NCBI RefSeq assembly: GCF_017357865.1
Contig: NZ_CP060096.1
Span: forward strand, 558,001-622,000
DNA length: 64,000 bases
Origin: Aceticella autotrophica
GTDB taxonomy: Bacteria; Bacillota; Thermoanaerobacteria; Thermoanaerobacterales; Thermoanaerobacteraceae
Direction of reading: 5' to 3'
Under the pieces are notes generated by a model. It worked only from the letters and a program-made list of their open reading frames with translations. It was not told where the DNA came from and made no database searches. The position numbers were made by a program, and so were the translations under genes. This document shows, piece after piece, positions 57,169 to 64,000 of this stretch; the stretch's first letter is position 1; each line of letters opens with the position of its first letter.

Positions 57169-58125
57169 ATGAAGCCGTTAAAGTTTAAACCTATTTTTAT
57201 GGAGAGGATTTGGGGTGGAGATACATTAAAAAGGAAATATAATTTTGACATCCCGGAAAATAAAAAAATAGGTGAAATGTGGTGTCTTTCTGATAATACA
57301 ACAGCAGTAAGTGTAATTGATGATGGGGAATATGCCGGTATAAAAATAAATGAATTAACCAAGAAGTTTTATAGGGAGATATATGGTGATAAGCATAATT
57401 ATGAAAGGTTTCCGCTTCTTATTAAACTCATTGATGCTCATGACAAGTTATCTGTACAGGTACATCCGGATGATGAGTATGCATACAAATATGAAAATGG
57501 AGATAGTGGAAAAACCGAAATGTGGTACATAATTGATGCAAAGCCGGGAGCAAAGCTTATATGTGGTCTTAAAAAAGGGACAACGAAGGAAGAATTTAAG
57601 AAGCTCCTTGAACATGAGAGGCTTGAAGAATGTCTTAATGAGATAGAGGTTAATCCCGGCGATGTTGTTTATATACCATCTGGCATGGTTCATGCCATTG
57701 GGGATGGGATATTAATATGTGAAATACAGCAAAATTCAGATCTTACTTACAGAGTCTATGATTATAACAGAGTAGATACATCTGGCAGGAAACGCCAACT
57801 CCATGTAAAAAAGGCTCTTGATGTGATCGATTTTAATTTAAGAGGAGACAAGATCGTGCCGGATTTTAGAAATATTGATGGCAGCAGGATATCAGAGGTA
57901 TTGAGAACAAAATATTTCAGTATAGATATTTTTGAGATAGACACTTGTATAAATATTATAAAGGAGGGTATCTTTAATACCCTGACGGTTATAGATAATC
58001 CCTGTAAATTAAAATATAAAGAAGGAGAAATTAATATTAAAGCCGGAGAGACAATTTTAATTCCAGCACAAATTGATGAATTTTATTTGGAAGGTAATTC
58101 CAAAATAATAAGGGCATATATATGA
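57169..58125 (+). CDS. manA: Mannose-6-phosphate isomerase, class I
   Basis: 318 aa cupin enzyme interconverting fructose-6- and mannose-6-phosphate. KPIFMERIWGGDTLKRKY at the start, LSVQVHPDDEYAYKYENGD with zinc ligands, GKTEMWYIIDAKPGA with the Glu ligand, YIPSGMVHAIGDGILICEIQ with the His ligand and the Arg in YRVYDYNRVD. It feeds mannose metabolism although both manC copies in this window are dead. ATG 57169 follows GGGAGG. Confidence 0.94.
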   Translation: MKPLKFKPIFMERIWGGDTLKRKYNFDIPENKKIGEMWCLSDNTTAVSVIDDGEYAGIKINELTKKFYREIYGDKHNYERFPLLIKLIDAHDKLSVQVHPDDEYAYKYENGDSGKTEMWYIIDAKPGAKLICGLKKGTTKEEFKKLLEHERLEECLNEIEVNPGDVVYIPSGMVHAIGDGILICEIQQNSDLTYRVYDYNRVDTSGRKRQLHVKKALDVIDFNLRGDKIVPDFRNIDGSRISEVLRTKYFSIDIFEIDTCINIIKEGIFNTLTVIDNPCKLKYKEGEINIKAGETILIPAQIDEFYLEGNSKIIRAYI

Positions 58126-58173
58126 ATTACTAAATCATATTTGCAGCAAACAAATTGATAAAAAATTAATATA

Positions 58174-58202
58174 TTGACACTGTTGAAGAAGTATTATAAA
58201 AT
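58174..58202 (+). promoter_or_regulatory. Promoter of tRNA-Val
   Basis: TTGACA 58174-58179, 17 bp, TAAAAT 58197-58202. Confidence 0.8.
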
Positions 58203-58211
58203 GATTTCATC

Positions 58212-58288
<77 letters not shown>

Positions 58289-58395
58289 ATCAAGAAAAAT
58301 TTACCCTCATTTCTTCGGATATATTTTGTGATGGTATCTTAAAAATTATTTAAGAAATGTTTTTTTAAAAAAATTATGATATAATGTATTTATAG

Positions 58396-58471
58396 GGGGA
58401 TATAGCTCAGTCGGGAGAGCGCTTGCTTCGCATGTAAGAGGTCAGGGGTTCGAATCCCCTTATCTCCACCA
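58396..58471 (+). tRNA. tRNA-Ala (CGC)
   Basis: Acceptor GGGGATA/TATCTCC (one G-U), anticodon stem CTTGC/GTAAG with loop TTCGCAT, so the anticodon is CGC, T arm CAGGGGTTCGAATCCCCTT, encoded CCA. It has its own TATAAT-like box near 58378. Confidence 0.92.
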
Positions 58472-58833
58472 ATGAATTAATTGCGTAAATATGGCAGTTC
58501 AATTTTCAACTTGTGTTTTTTTAAGCGATATGATATAATAATAACGAAAAGATCAGGTGGGGTTGAAGGAGGGAATTAAAGAAAAGGTGTTCTAACGATG
58601 TAAATTATTTTCTCAAACATGATTCGACAAGATATTTAATGAGTATTTTTATGATGAAACGATGACATGGTTGTAAAATGATAATAATGAAGGAGAGATA
58701 GCCTATAGATTCAAAAATTCTTCAATCAGCATTTTATATTATGGTTAAATATTTAAATTAAAGTATTAAGTTTTATCAGTTGTTATATATTTTAACATAG
58801 AGATATTGGGAAAATATTTACGGAGGGGATAAA
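58472..58833. other. Gene-free stretch after the tRNAs
   Basis: No open frame of note. A GGAGGG motif near 58567 and scattered short frames could be debris of the 5' part of an Rpn-type gene whose 3' end follows, but I cannot align it. Confidence 0.3.
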
Positions 58834-59016
58834 ATGGTAAGTATTGATGGAGACCCGGAAATATATCAGATATTTATTGAAAAGTGTATTAGAAAAGGCG
58901 AAGAAAAAGAAAAATTAAAAACAGCAATGAAGCTATTAAAGACGGATATGAGCATTGATAAAATTATGGAAATTACTGAATTGCCGTTAGAAAAAATTAA
59001 AAATTTAACCAACTAA
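58834..59016 (+). CDS. Short protein like the C-terminus of Rpn/PD-(D/E)XK transposase-like nucleases
   Basis: 60 aa. The sequence EKCIRKGEEKEKLKTAMKLL then MSIDKIMEITELPLEKIKNL matches the helical tail of the Rpn (PD-(D/E)XK recombination-promoting nuclease) family. The nuclease domain is missing. A strong GGAGGGG ribosome site precedes ATG 58834, so it can be translated. It is either the last piece of a decayed gene or a free-standing small form; Rpn genes are known to make such short C-terminal proteins internally. Confidence 0.55.
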   Translation: MVSIDGDPEIYQIFIEKCIRKGEEKEKLKTAMKLLKTDMSIDKIMEITELPLEKIKNLTN

Positions 59017-59147
59017 GATATAGTTTCATTAAGTTGCAGGATGATTAATCCTGTTTTTTTTATCAGTTTTATAAAAAAAGAAGGAAAATAGAAGCTATAT
59101 GTAGAATATAATAATTATTTAATAATTTATTATTGAGGAGGTATTTT

Positions 59148-59864
59148 ATGAGTTTTTTAGAAAGGCTTTATGGTATTTTATTTCAACCTGTTAAGACTAT
59201 AAGAGAGATAATCAGAAAAAAACCTATCTGGCAATCAATTTTAGTACTTATTTTGACGGGATTATTACCTGCTATTACAGCCAAAATCGTTTATCCCAAA
59301 GATTTATATGGAAATGGGATGAACATATTTAGCAGCAGCCAATTTTATTCTATTTTTATGACAATGGCGATTGTTTCTTCTATTTTTTTAAGACCAATAA
59401 TGCTTTTTGTCTCAACATCTATATATCATTTAATAGCAGAATTTATGGGTTTTAAGGTATGTATAAAAGATGATGAAAAAACATTTATTGAGGATGGAAG
59501 TAATTCAGATAATCAGAAAGATGAAGCATCAGTAGGAACAGGCAAGGGATTATATTCGGCATTGGCTTTTGCTACACTTCCTATGATTTTTATGGTTATT
59601 ATTAATCTTATTTTTAGGTTTACAACCGTACATTATGAATGGATATTTACCCTTATTTTTACGATATGGGTTATCGTGCTGGATATTATATCCATAAGAG
59701 AGAATTATAAAATGAATAACGGTAATGCTGCATTAACTTTTTTCCTGCCTTTCATAGTTCTTATTGCAATAGTCATACTTATGATGATTTTTATGGGTGT
59801 TGTAATGGCACCGGCAATCAATGAGATAATGAGAAATATTCATTCTATGCCTGCTCCTTATTAA
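59148..59864 (+). CDS. Yip1-domain membrane protein
   Basis: 238 aa with about five helices. The start SFLERLYGILFQPVKTIREI with KPIWQSILVLILTG is the bacterial Yip1-domain opening. A polar loop (about 110-145, KDDEKTFIEDGSNSDNQKDE) divides two helix groups. Function unknown in bacteria. ATG 59148 follows GAGGAGG. Confidence 0.85.
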   Translation: MSFLERLYGILFQPVKTIREIIRKKPIWQSILVLILTGLLPAITAKIVYPKDLYGNGMNIFSSSQFYSIFMTMAIVSSIFLRPIMLFVSTSIYHLIAEFMGFKVCIKDDEKTFIEDGSNSDNQKDEASVGTGKGLYSALAFATLPMIFMVIINLIFRFTTVHYEWIFTLIFTIWVIVLDIISIRENYKMNNGNAALTFFLPFIVLIAIVILMMIFMGVVMAPAINEIMRNIHSMPAPY

Positions 59865-59892
59865 ATACAACATGTAATATATTTATTAATTT

Positions 59893-59916
59893 ATAGAGGA
59901 GCATATGCTCCTCTAT
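59893..59916. terminator. Bidirectional palindrome/terminator
   Basis: ATAGAGGAGCAT followed by its exact complement ATGCTCCTCTAT. It overlaps the stop of the converging minus-strand gene. Confidence 0.6.
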
Positions 59917-60134
59917 TCTATCTTATAAAAACCTTTAATTTCTATTTTATATTCACGAAGTATCTTTTTTATCTTTTCTTCATCTTCTTTTTCATACATT
60001 ATTGCAATACCACAGCTTAAATCAATAACCCGCGGTGTAGGCACTGTTTTAAATTTAATTTTTTTATTTTTTAAAATTGTGTCTGCCATAAGAGCATAAT
60101 TTGTACTTTTAAATGCTATAAAGTGGCCTTTCAT
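59913..60134 (-). CDS. DUF3343 (putative Se/S carrier-like) protein
   Basis: 73 aa. KGHFIAFKSTNYALMADTIL, then VPTPRVIDLSCGIAIMYEKE matches the small DUF3343 family with its conserved PTPR and SCG motif; the Cys is the proposed carrier residue. It is thought to deliver sulfur or selenium, without firm proof. Minus strand, with a GGTG site upstream of ATG 60134. Confidence 0.86.
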   Translation of the reverse strand: MKGHFIAFKSTNYALMADTILKNKKIKFKTVPTPRVIDLSCGIAIMYEKEDEEKIKKILREYKIEIKGFYKIE

Positions 60135-60250
60135 TTATTTCACCTCAGTCTTGATTATAGCATAATTTTTTGTCGAAAATTAATTTTTATTATCAAGAAG
60201 GATTTTTGAAATTTATAAAGAATATATAAAATATAAAGGTGGTGTTGAAA

Positions 60251-60724
60251 ATGAAAAGAAATAAAGTATATTTAAAAAATATCGGAAAAGAAGATAAAGG
60301 TGCTTTGCTTTTATGGCTTGAGGATATTGATGTGGTTAAATTTCTCATAGATATGTTCAAAGTATCAAGAGGAGATGAGAATGTATTGAATATTCCTTTT
60401 GGTAAAAACAGAAAGGTATTTATTATTCAAACAGATAAAAAAATCAATATAGGGTTTTGTGGTATATATAATATTGACTGGCAGTTGAAGAAGTGTACAA
60501 TGTATATATATATTGATAATAGTAAAAAAATCAATGATGATTATGTATGTGATATAACGAATAAAATATTTAAGGGCAAATTCATGTCAGAGACAAAATT
60601 CAAGATAATAGAAGTGCGTACTAAAGAAAATAGGTTTATTGAATATTTTGAAAACATAAATAATATATGGAAGGATGAGAATGATTTTGTGTTTGAAGTA
60701 GGGATAGATGATAAAACAGGGTAA
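60251..60724 (+). CDS. Hypothetical protein, possibly GNAT-like
   Basis: 157 aa. VYLKNIGKEDKGALLLWLED then IGFCGIYNIDWQLKKCTMYI follow the strand order of GNAT acetyltransferases that read (V/L)R...D...W and IG..G...ID, and FKIIEVRTKENRFIEYFENI resembles the late strand. The acetyl-CoA loop is not clear, so the fold may be degenerate. ATG 60251 follows AAGGTGGTG. Confidence 0.5.
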   Translation: MKRNKVYLKNIGKEDKGALLLWLEDIDVVKFLIDMFKVSRGDENVLNIPFGKNRKVFIIQTDKKINIGFCGIYNIDWQLKKCTMYIYIDNSKKINDDYVCDITNKIFKGKFMSETKFKIIEVRTKENRFIEYFENINNIWKDENDFVFEVGIDDKTG

Positions 60725-60766
60725 ACTTTACTAATATTAATTTAATTGTTTTTAAGAGGTGTTTTA

Positions 60767-61279
60767 ATGAATATAGCAAATTTAATAACTTTGATGAGAT
60801 TTTTTCTTATACCTTTTTTTATTTATAGTTTTTTTTATATTCCTAATGGTAATGTATATGCAGCAATTATATTTATTATATCGGGTATAACCGATGTAAT
60901 TGATGGATATATAGCAAGGCATTGTAATCAAATTACAAAAACAGGGATATTGTTAGACCCACTTGCAGATAAATTAATGATTCTTGCTGTTTTGGCTTGT
61001 TTATGGCTTAAGGGTATGATCCCTTTTTTTATAATATTAATTATTTTAATTAAGGAGATGTTAATGATTATAGGTGCTGTAATTTTATATAAAAAGCGTG
61101 ATGTTGCAATTTCTGCAAATAAATTTGGAAAAGCAACAACTGTTTTGTTTTATATAGCAATAATTTTTTCGATTTTTGGATGGCCTTATGGGTTAACATT
61201 AATGATAGCAGCTTTAATCCTTGCACTTTTATCTTTTGTAATATATGCTATTGAATTCAAGTTTTATAACAGTATTTGA
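60767..61279 (+). CDS. pgsA: CDP-diacylglycerol-glycerol-3-phosphate 3-phosphatidyltransferase
   Basis: 170 aa membrane enzyme, committed step of phosphatidylglycerol synthesis. NIANLITLMRFFLIPFFIY at the start and the CDP-alcohol transferase motif DVIDGYIARHCNQITKTGIL with LDPLADK supply the metal Asp residues. About five helices. ATG 60767 follows AAGAGGTG. Confidence 0.92.
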   Translation: MNIANLITLMRFFLIPFFIYSFFYIPNGNVYAAIIFIISGITDVIDGYIARHCNQITKTGILLDPLADKLMILAVLACLWLKGMIPFFIILIILIKEMLMIIGAVILYKKRDVAISANKFGKATTVLFYIAIIFSIFGWPYGLTLMIAALILALLSFVIYAIEFKFYNSI

Positions 61280-61290
61280 GGAAGTATCAT

Positions 61291-61323
61291 CATAGAAAAG
61301 TAAGATATTCTTACTTTTCTATG
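61291..61323. terminator. Bidirectional terminator between pgsA and bioY
   Basis: CATAGAAAAGTAAGA, TAT loop, TCTTACTTTTCTATG: a perfect 15-bp stem between convergent genes. Confidence 0.8.
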
Positions 61324-61876
61324 ATCTGCTTGTCATGTATTTGGAAATTGCAGGTTTAAGTTTTAATGCAAATAATGAAGTAAGAATAATTTTTATTAAA
61401 TCACCCGGTATAAAAGGATATACGCCTGCAATAAGGGCTTTATTTAAGTTCATACCTGTAATTATTGAGAGGTATGATACCCCTATTAAATATATTATAA
61501 TTAGTCCTATAATATTAACGGACATTAGTGTAATAAAATTCAGCTTTCTTCTTTTCAGGAGGAGTGATATAACAAGTGCGGCGATTGGAAAACCAATGAG
61601 ATATCCTCCTGTTGGTCCTAATAAAATACCCAGACCTCCTCGCAATCCAGCAAATACGGGGATTCCTACTGCTCCGAGAAGATCGAATACAAAAAGGCTA
61701 AAAAAAGCTGTTAAGGGATTTAAAAGATTACCTGCCAGCATTACAGCAAAAGTTTGTCCGGTAATTGGCACCGGGGAAAATGGAAGGGGAATACTGATAA
61801 ACCCCATTATAAATGTTAAAGCTGCAAATAGTGCTGCCAAAACCATGTCTTTTACTGATAATATCGGATTTTTCAT
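61319..61876 (-). CDS. bioY: Biotin transporter BioY
   Basis: 185 aa, substrate-binding subunit of an ECF biotin transporter, six helices. FSPVPITGQTFAVMLAGNLL near residue 35, VFAGLRGGLGILLGPTGGYLIGF near 75-97 (here split) and the PFIPGDLIKIILTSL end are the BioY motifs. The energising ECF subunits are not in this window. A consensus promoter overlapped by a BirA-like operator lies upstream. Confidence 0.95.
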   Translation of the reverse strand: MKNPILSVKDMVLAALFAALTFIMGFISIPLPFSPVPITGQTFAVMLAGNLLNPLTAFFSLFVFDLLGAVGIPVFAGLRGGLGILLGPTGGYLIGFPIAALVISLLLKRRKLNFITLMSVNIIGLIIIYLIGVSYLSIITGMNLNKALIAGVYPFIPGDLIKIILTSLFALKLKPAISKYMTSRS

Positions 61877-61900
61877 AATAATGCCTCCTTTTTTATATTC

Positions 61901-61955
61901 ATTATATAATTTTAATATAGAAATGTCAACTAATAATTAAAAATCGGTTAACTAA
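61901..61955 (-). promoter_or_regulatory. bioY promoter and BirA-type operator
   Basis: On the minus strand TTGACA (61929-61924), 17 bp, TATAAT (61906-61901) is a perfect promoter. AATGTCAACT at 61922-61931 and GGTTAACTAA at 61946-61955 are inverted half sites 14 bases apart, as in BirA operators (GTTAAC/GTTGAC arms), and the first covers the -35. Biotin-dependent repression by BirA is expected. Confidence 0.75.
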
Positions 61956-61962
61956 AATGCTG

Positions 61963-61991
61963 TTGACAATTTTATATTTTATATATAATAT
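61963..61991 (+). promoter_or_regulatory. valS leader promoter
   Basis: TTGACA 61963-61968, 17 bp, TAATAT 61986-61991. Confidence 0.78.
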
Positions 61992-61999
61992 ATAAATAA

Positions 62000-62226
62000 A
62001 ATAAAAAATAAAGGCTGTGATGGTAAGGAGTAAGTATATCTGGCAAAAGAGAGGGAAATCTCATAGGCTGAAAAGATTCCCTGCTGAAGATTTGCTGAAG
62101 GTAGTGCTTGAGCCTGTAAGCTGAATTTAATTAGGTTTAAACGGGTATGCCCGATACAGCTTAAGTGATAAAATAAGGTGGTACAGCGGATAACCTTCGT
62201 CCTTTACGAGGAAGGTTATTTTTGAT
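62000..62226 (+). promoter_or_regulatory. T-box riboswitch for valyl-tRNA
   Basis: The T-box sequence AATAAGGTGGTACAGCGG is at 62172-62189; the bulge pairs with an uncharged tRNA end. It is followed by a terminator, ATAACCTTC...GAAGGTTAT plus TTTT (about 62190-62225). Stem I spans about 62018-62110 with AGTA and AGAGAGG elements. The specifier is probably the GTA or GTG near 62101-62105, both Val codons. Uncharged tRNA-Val would block the terminator and raise valS. Confidence 0.9.
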
Positions 62227-62304
62227 ATTAATGTATAAGTGGTAATCATATGAGGTTGGAATTTTTTTATATTTTGATATATGATAATGGAAGGAGATAC
62301 ATAT

Positions 62305-64000
62305 ATGGATATAGCAAAGACATATAATCCAAAAGAATTTGAAGATAGAATTTATAATGAATGGATGCAAAAGGGATATTTTACGCCTAAAATTGATCCT
62401 GATAAAAAGCCTTTTACGATAGTTATTCCTCCCCCAAACATTACGGGTCAGCTTCATATGGGACATGCTTTGGATAATACGATGCAGGATATTATAATAA
62501 GGTGGAAAAGAATGCAGGGATATGCCGCATTGTGGATACCTGGTTCAGACCATGCCAGTATTGCAACAGAGGTTAAAATTATTGATAAACTTAAAGAAAA
62601 TGGGCTTTCAAAAAGAGATATTAGCAGGGAGAAATTTTTAGAAATGGCATGGGAGTGGAAGGAAAAATATGAAAACCGCATTCTGAATCAACTTAAAAAA
62701 ATGGGTTCTTCCTGCGACTGGAGCAGGAAAAGATTTACACTTGATGAGGTATGCTCAAGAGCGGTTAAGGAAGTATTTGTTTCACTTTATAAAAAAGGGC
62801 TTATATATAGAGGCGATAGAATAATAAATTGGTGTCCTTCTTGTAAAACCGCATTATCAGATGCAGAAGTTGAACATGAAGAGCAGCTTGGACATATGTG
62901 GCATATAAGATATCCGGTAAAAGATGAACATAGATATGTTGTAATAGCAACAACCAGACCTGAAACAATGCTTGGAGATGTAGCTGTTGCAGTAAATCCT
63001 GACGATGAAAGATATAAAGACATCATTGGGAAGAGATTGATACTTCCTATTGTAGGAAGGGAGATACCCGTTATAGCGGACAATTATGTGGATATGTCTT
63101 TTGGAACGGGTGCAGTTAAAGTGACACCGGCACATGACCCTAATGATTTTGAAATGGGTATAAGACATGACCTTAAATTCATAAACATAATGAATGAGGA
63201 TGCAACAATAAATTCAAACGGCGGTGATTATGAAGGGCTTGATAGATATGAAGCAAGGCGAAAAATTATAAACAAGCTTAAAGATATGGGGCTATTGGTA
63301 AAGGTTGAGGAACATGTTCACAATGTTGGGCATTGTTATAGATGTAATACAACGGTCGAACCCTTTCTTTCAAAGCAGTGGTTTGTAAAGATGGAGCCTT
63401 TGGCTAAGCCGGCTCTTGAGGTAGTAAAGAACAAGAAGGTTCAGTTTATACCTGAAAGATTTGCGAAAAACTATATTAACTGGCTGGAAAATATCAGAGA
63501 TTGGTGTATTTCAAGGCAGCTCTGGTGGGGTCATAGGATACCGGCATGGTATTGTGATGAGTGTGGACATATAACAGTGTCAAAAGAGGAACCTTATAAA
63601 TGTGAAAACTGCGGAAGCAGACAAATACATCAGGACGAGGATGTTTTAGATACATGGTTCAGTTCTGCATTATGGCCTTTTTCTACAATGAAATGGCCTG
63701 AAGAAAGCCAAGATCTAAAATATTTCTTTCCTACAAATGTTCTTGTAACAGGTTATGATATTATTTTTTTCTGGGTTGCAAGGATGATATTTATGAGTCT
63801 TGAATTTATGCATGAGGTTCCCTTTAGGCATGTACTGATACATGGTCTTATAAGAGATGAGCAGGGAAGGAAAATGAGTAAATCACTGGGAAATGGCATA
63901 GATCCACTTGAAATTATAGATAAATATGGTGCGGATACCTTGAGATTTACATTAATAACAGGAAATGCTCCCGGGAATGATATGAGGTTTAGTTATGATA
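62305..64000 (+). CDS. valS: Valyl-tRNA synthetase (runs off the window end)
   Basis: The first 565 codons of about 880 are present. Class I synthetase: [20 protein letters not shown] contains the HMGH (HIGH) motif, then the CP1 editing domain ([32 protein letters not shown]), [15 protein letters not shown] with a zinc-like Cys set, and [18 protein letters not shown] with KMSKS near 526. The start ATG 62305 follows GGAAGGAG. It has no stop in view, so it is easy to miss. Confidence 0.97.
   Translation, partial: MDIAKTYNPKEFEDRIYNEWMQKGYFTPKIDPDKKPFTIVIPPPNITGQLHMGHALDNTMQDIIIRWKRMQGYAALWIPGSDHASIATEVKIIDKLKENGLSKRDISREKFLEMAWEWKEKYENRILNQLKKMGSSCDWSRKRFTLDEVCSRAVKEVFVSLYKKGLIYRGDRIINWCPSCKTALSDAEVEHEEQLGHMWHIRYPVKDEHRYVVIATTRPETMLGDVAVAVNPDDERYKDIIGKRLILPIVGREIPVIADNYVDMSFGTGAVKVTPAHDPNDFEMGIRHDLKFINIMNEDATINSNGGDYEGLDRYEARRKIINKLKDMGLLVKVEEHVHNVGHCYRCNTTVEPFLSKQWFVKMEPLAKPALEVVKNKKVQFIPERFAKNYINWLENIRDWCISRQLWWGHRIPAWYCDECGHITVSKEEPYKCENCGSRQIHQDEDVLDTWFSSALWPFSTMKWPEESQDLKYFFPTNVLVTGYDIIFFWVARMIFMSLEFMHEVPFRHVLIHGLIRDEQGRKMSKSLGNGIDPLEIIDKYGADTLRFTLITGNAPGNDMRFSYD

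Noticed and set aside
61335-61940. 201-codon plus-strand frame opposite bioY
   Set aside because: The minus-strand BioY protein has family motifs and a promoter; the opposite frame has none.

Overview
The window is low-GC DNA with clostridial gene families, strong AGGAGG-type ribosome sites and many sigma-A promoters of the TTGACA-17-TATAAT type. Primase sits beside the housekeeping sigma factor, RNase P RNA looks like type A, and the glycolytic genes form one cluster. It most resembles a thermophilic member of the Thermoanaerobacterales, probably Thermoanaerobacterium. That name is an inference from gene content and protein style, not from a database search.

Region 1 (1-6.0 kb) is the end of a cell-surface polysaccharide locus. 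It holds a partial protein, a rhamnosyltransferase-like enzyme, the four dTDP-L-rhamnose genes and a membrane sugar-phosphate transferase that starts repeat-unit assembly on the lipid carrier.

Region 2 (6.0-18.5 kb) is an accessory zone with heavy decay. It has two separate remnants of a mannose-1-phosphate guanylyltransferase gene, a frameshifted small gene, a zinc-ribbon membrane gene with several lesions, and an HtrA-like protease gene split cleanly by an IS1182-type element with a CTAG target duplication. It also has a REP-transposase remnant and a yfiH/pgeF gene cut off by a TnpB-only element. Intact modules lie among the debris: a three-gene toxin-antitoxin-SecB-like chaperone (TAC) operon with palindromic operators, a pRiA4b-type protein and a YefM-YoeB pair with the expected TGTACA-core operator.

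Region 3 (18.5-28.3 kb) is a defence island: a complete four-gene Wadjet/Jet SMC anti-plasmid operon, a HEPN-MNT pair in the same run of genes, and a Phd-PIN (VapC-like) pair. Together, 12.6-28.3 kb holds four toxin-type modules plus Wadjet.

Region 4 (28.3-41.2 kb) has a TetR repressor and its likely target, a YhgE/Pip membrane protein with a promoter and operator. Further along are a phosphodiesterase, a 38-aa membrane protein missed by normal gene calling, two radical-SAM proteins, a probable 6S RNA with its own promoter, epoxyqueuosine reductase, endonuclease III, a VanW protein, a PerR/Fur regulator and a HAD phosphatase.

Region 5 (41.4-64 kb) is the conserved core: gap-pgk-tpiA-gpmI-eno, an AhpD-like protein under CsoR-like sites, secG, dgt, dnaG-rpoD, tRNA-Met, trmK, a Nif3-like protein, rnpB, mnmA, deoD, manA, tRNA-Val, tRNA-Ala, pgsA, bioY with a BirA-type operator, and a T-box leader in front of valS, which runs off the window end.
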